A stretch of 6,204 bases of DNA, taken from NCBI GenBank assembly GCA_006227095.1, contig SBFZ01000224.1, positions 1 to 6,204 of the forward strand, read 5' to 3'. The stretch is from Bacteroidota bacterium (GTDB lineage: Bacteria; Bacteroidota; Bacteroidia; Bacteroidales; VadinHA17). A program made the position numbers and the translations under genes. This document shows, piece after piece, positions 5,292 to 6,204 of the stretch. Numbering within the stretch: the first letter of the stretch is position 1; every line of letters begins with the position of its first letter. The notes beneath the pieces are model-generated. The model was not told the origin of the DNA and did not search any database. It worked only from the letters and a program-made list of their open reading frames with translations.

Positions 5292-6204
5292 CTATGACAG
5301 TTTCTTGTACCTGAACCTTACAGGTCCTGCATTACCGGTACGCTTCCTGTAGTTTTCATCATATTCCGAAAAACTCCCCTCAAACCATACCACCTTCGAA
5401 TCACCCTCAAATGCAAGAATATGTGTGGCCACCCTGTCAAGGAACCAGCGGTCATGTGAGATTATGACGGCGCAGCCGGCAAAGTTCTCAAGTCCCTCCT
5501 CGAGGGCCCTGAGTGTATTGACGTCGATGTCATTGGTGGGTTCGTCGAGAAGGAGCACGTTGGCCCCGCTCTTGAGGGTAAGTGCCAGGTGAAGCCTGTT
5601 CCTTTCACCCCCCGAGAGTACCCCGCACTTCTTCTCCTGGTCGGCACCGGTGAAGTTGAAGCGGGCAGAATAAGCCCTGGCGTTGACAGGTCTGTTTCCG
5701 ACCATGACCTCATCTACACCTCCCGAGATCACCTCGTAAACGCTTTTCTTCGGGTCAATGGCGGCATGTGCCTGGTCAACATAGCCGATAGTCACAGTGT
5801 CTCCTACCTCAAAGGCTCCGCTGTCTGTCTTTTCCTGTCCCATTATCATCCGGAACAGGGTTGTTTTACCTGCGCCGTTGGGTCCGATCACTCCTACTAT
5901 ACCGTTTGGCGGAAGGGAGAAATCAAGCCCTTCGAACAGGATCCTGTCTCCGAATGCCTTGGTGACACCCGTGGCATTGATGACCTTGTCTCCCAGCCTG
6001 GGGCCGTTTGGAATGAATATCTCAAGCTTCTCCTCCTTTTGTTTCACATCCTGGTTAAGGAGGTTTTCATATGCGCTGAGTCGGGCTTTGGACTTTGCAT
6101 GCCTGGCTTTCGGCGACATCCGTACCCATTCAAGTTCCCGTTCAAGGGTTTTCCGGCGCCGTGCGCTTCCCTTTTCCTCGAGCTCCAGCCTTTTGGCCTT
6201 CTGT
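5292..6204 (-). CDS. ettA: Energy-dependent translational throttle protein EttA (ABC-F ATPase), C-terminal part
   Basis: C-terminal ~303 residues of an ABC-F protein; the gene continues beyond the window. Known EttA binds the ribosomal E site and couples translation to the ATP/ADP ratio; it is soluble and not a transporter. The first 28 visible codons (6120-6203) are charged, ending TLERELEWVR, and match the end of the linker between the two ABC domains; there is no start codon to choose here because the frame is open to the edge. Counting from the Met at 6119, the second ABC domain has FIPNGPRLGDKV (35-46), Walker A GPNGAGKTTL (79-88), signature LSGGE (168-172), Walker B LLLDEPTND (189-197) and the switch SHDRWFLDR (221-229). 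The C-terminus (FEGSFSEY, then YKKLS) is typical of EttA, whose usual length is about 555 residues. It ends in TAG. It shares the strand of the downstream operon, but a 235 bp gap suggests separate transcription. Assignment to EttA rather than another ABC-F is confident. Confidence 0.95.
   Translation of the reverse strand, partial: QKAKRLELEEKGSARRRKTLERELEWVRMSPKARHAKSKARLSAYENLLNQDVKQKEEKLEIFIPNGPRLGDKVINATGVTKAFGDRILFEGLDFSLPPNGIVGVIGPNGAGKTTLFRMIMGQEKTDSGAFEVGDTVTIGYVDQAHAAIDPKKSVYEVISGGVDEVMVGNRPVNARAYSARFNFTGADQEKKCGVLSGGERNRLHLALTLKSGANVLLLDEPTNDIDVNTLRALEEGLENFAGCAVIISHDRWFLDRVATHILAFEGDSKVVWFEGSFSEYDENYRKRTGNAGPVRFRYKKLS

Noticed and set aside
5094..5297. 67-codon plus-strand open frame in the intergenic region
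   Set aside because: It spans both palindromes and the end of ettA, has no ribosome binding site, and its basic, low-complexity translation resembles no protein family.

Overview
All the genes in this 6.2 kb window lie on the minus strand, so the biological order runs from high to low coordinates. The window holds the 3' part of an ABC-F translation factor gene (ettA), a 235 bp intergenic region with dyad symmetries, and then a compact run of genes. That run encodes a three-subunit complex iron-sulfur molybdoenzyme of the polysulfide/thiosulfate reductase type: a Tat-exported catalytic subunit, a four-cluster ferredoxin-like subunit and an NrfD/PsrC membrane anchor. Two half-length YeeE/YedE-family membrane proteins follow. 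The first 19 codons of a further membrane or exported protein run off the low-coordinate edge.

Spacing indicates one operon from 5056 down to 174. The catalytic and Fe-S genes overlap by 4 nt (ATGA), the Fe-S and anchor genes are 7 nt apart, the anchor and first YeeE gene 22 nt apart, and the two YeeE genes 16 nt apart. The last, partial gene lies 116 nt further on and may be cotranscribed or separate.

A working model, inferred from families and gene order: the anchor exchanges electrons with membrane quinone, the Fe-S subunit relays them, and the molybdenum site on the outer face of the membrane reduces (or, run in reverse, oxidises) an inorganic sulfur compound. The paired YeeE/YedE proteins would move thiosulfate or another small sulfur species across the membrane. 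YeeE/YedE is a sulfur-transport family, which makes sulfur a better guess than arsenate or nitrate for the enzyme substrate. The exact substrate and direction cannot be read from the sequence.

The organism is probably an anaerobe or facultative anaerobe. Several starts lack a Shine-Dalgarno sequence and have A/T-rich leaders, and one promoter candidate resembles the Bacteroidota -33/-7 pattern, so Bacteroidota or a related FCB lineage is a reasonable but weak guess. Two starts do have strong Shine-Dalgarno sequences. Nothing resembles an insertion sequence, tRNA, rRNA or CRISPR array. The parts least explained by known families are the two palindromes upstream of the operon and the split, cysteine-poor YeeE pair.
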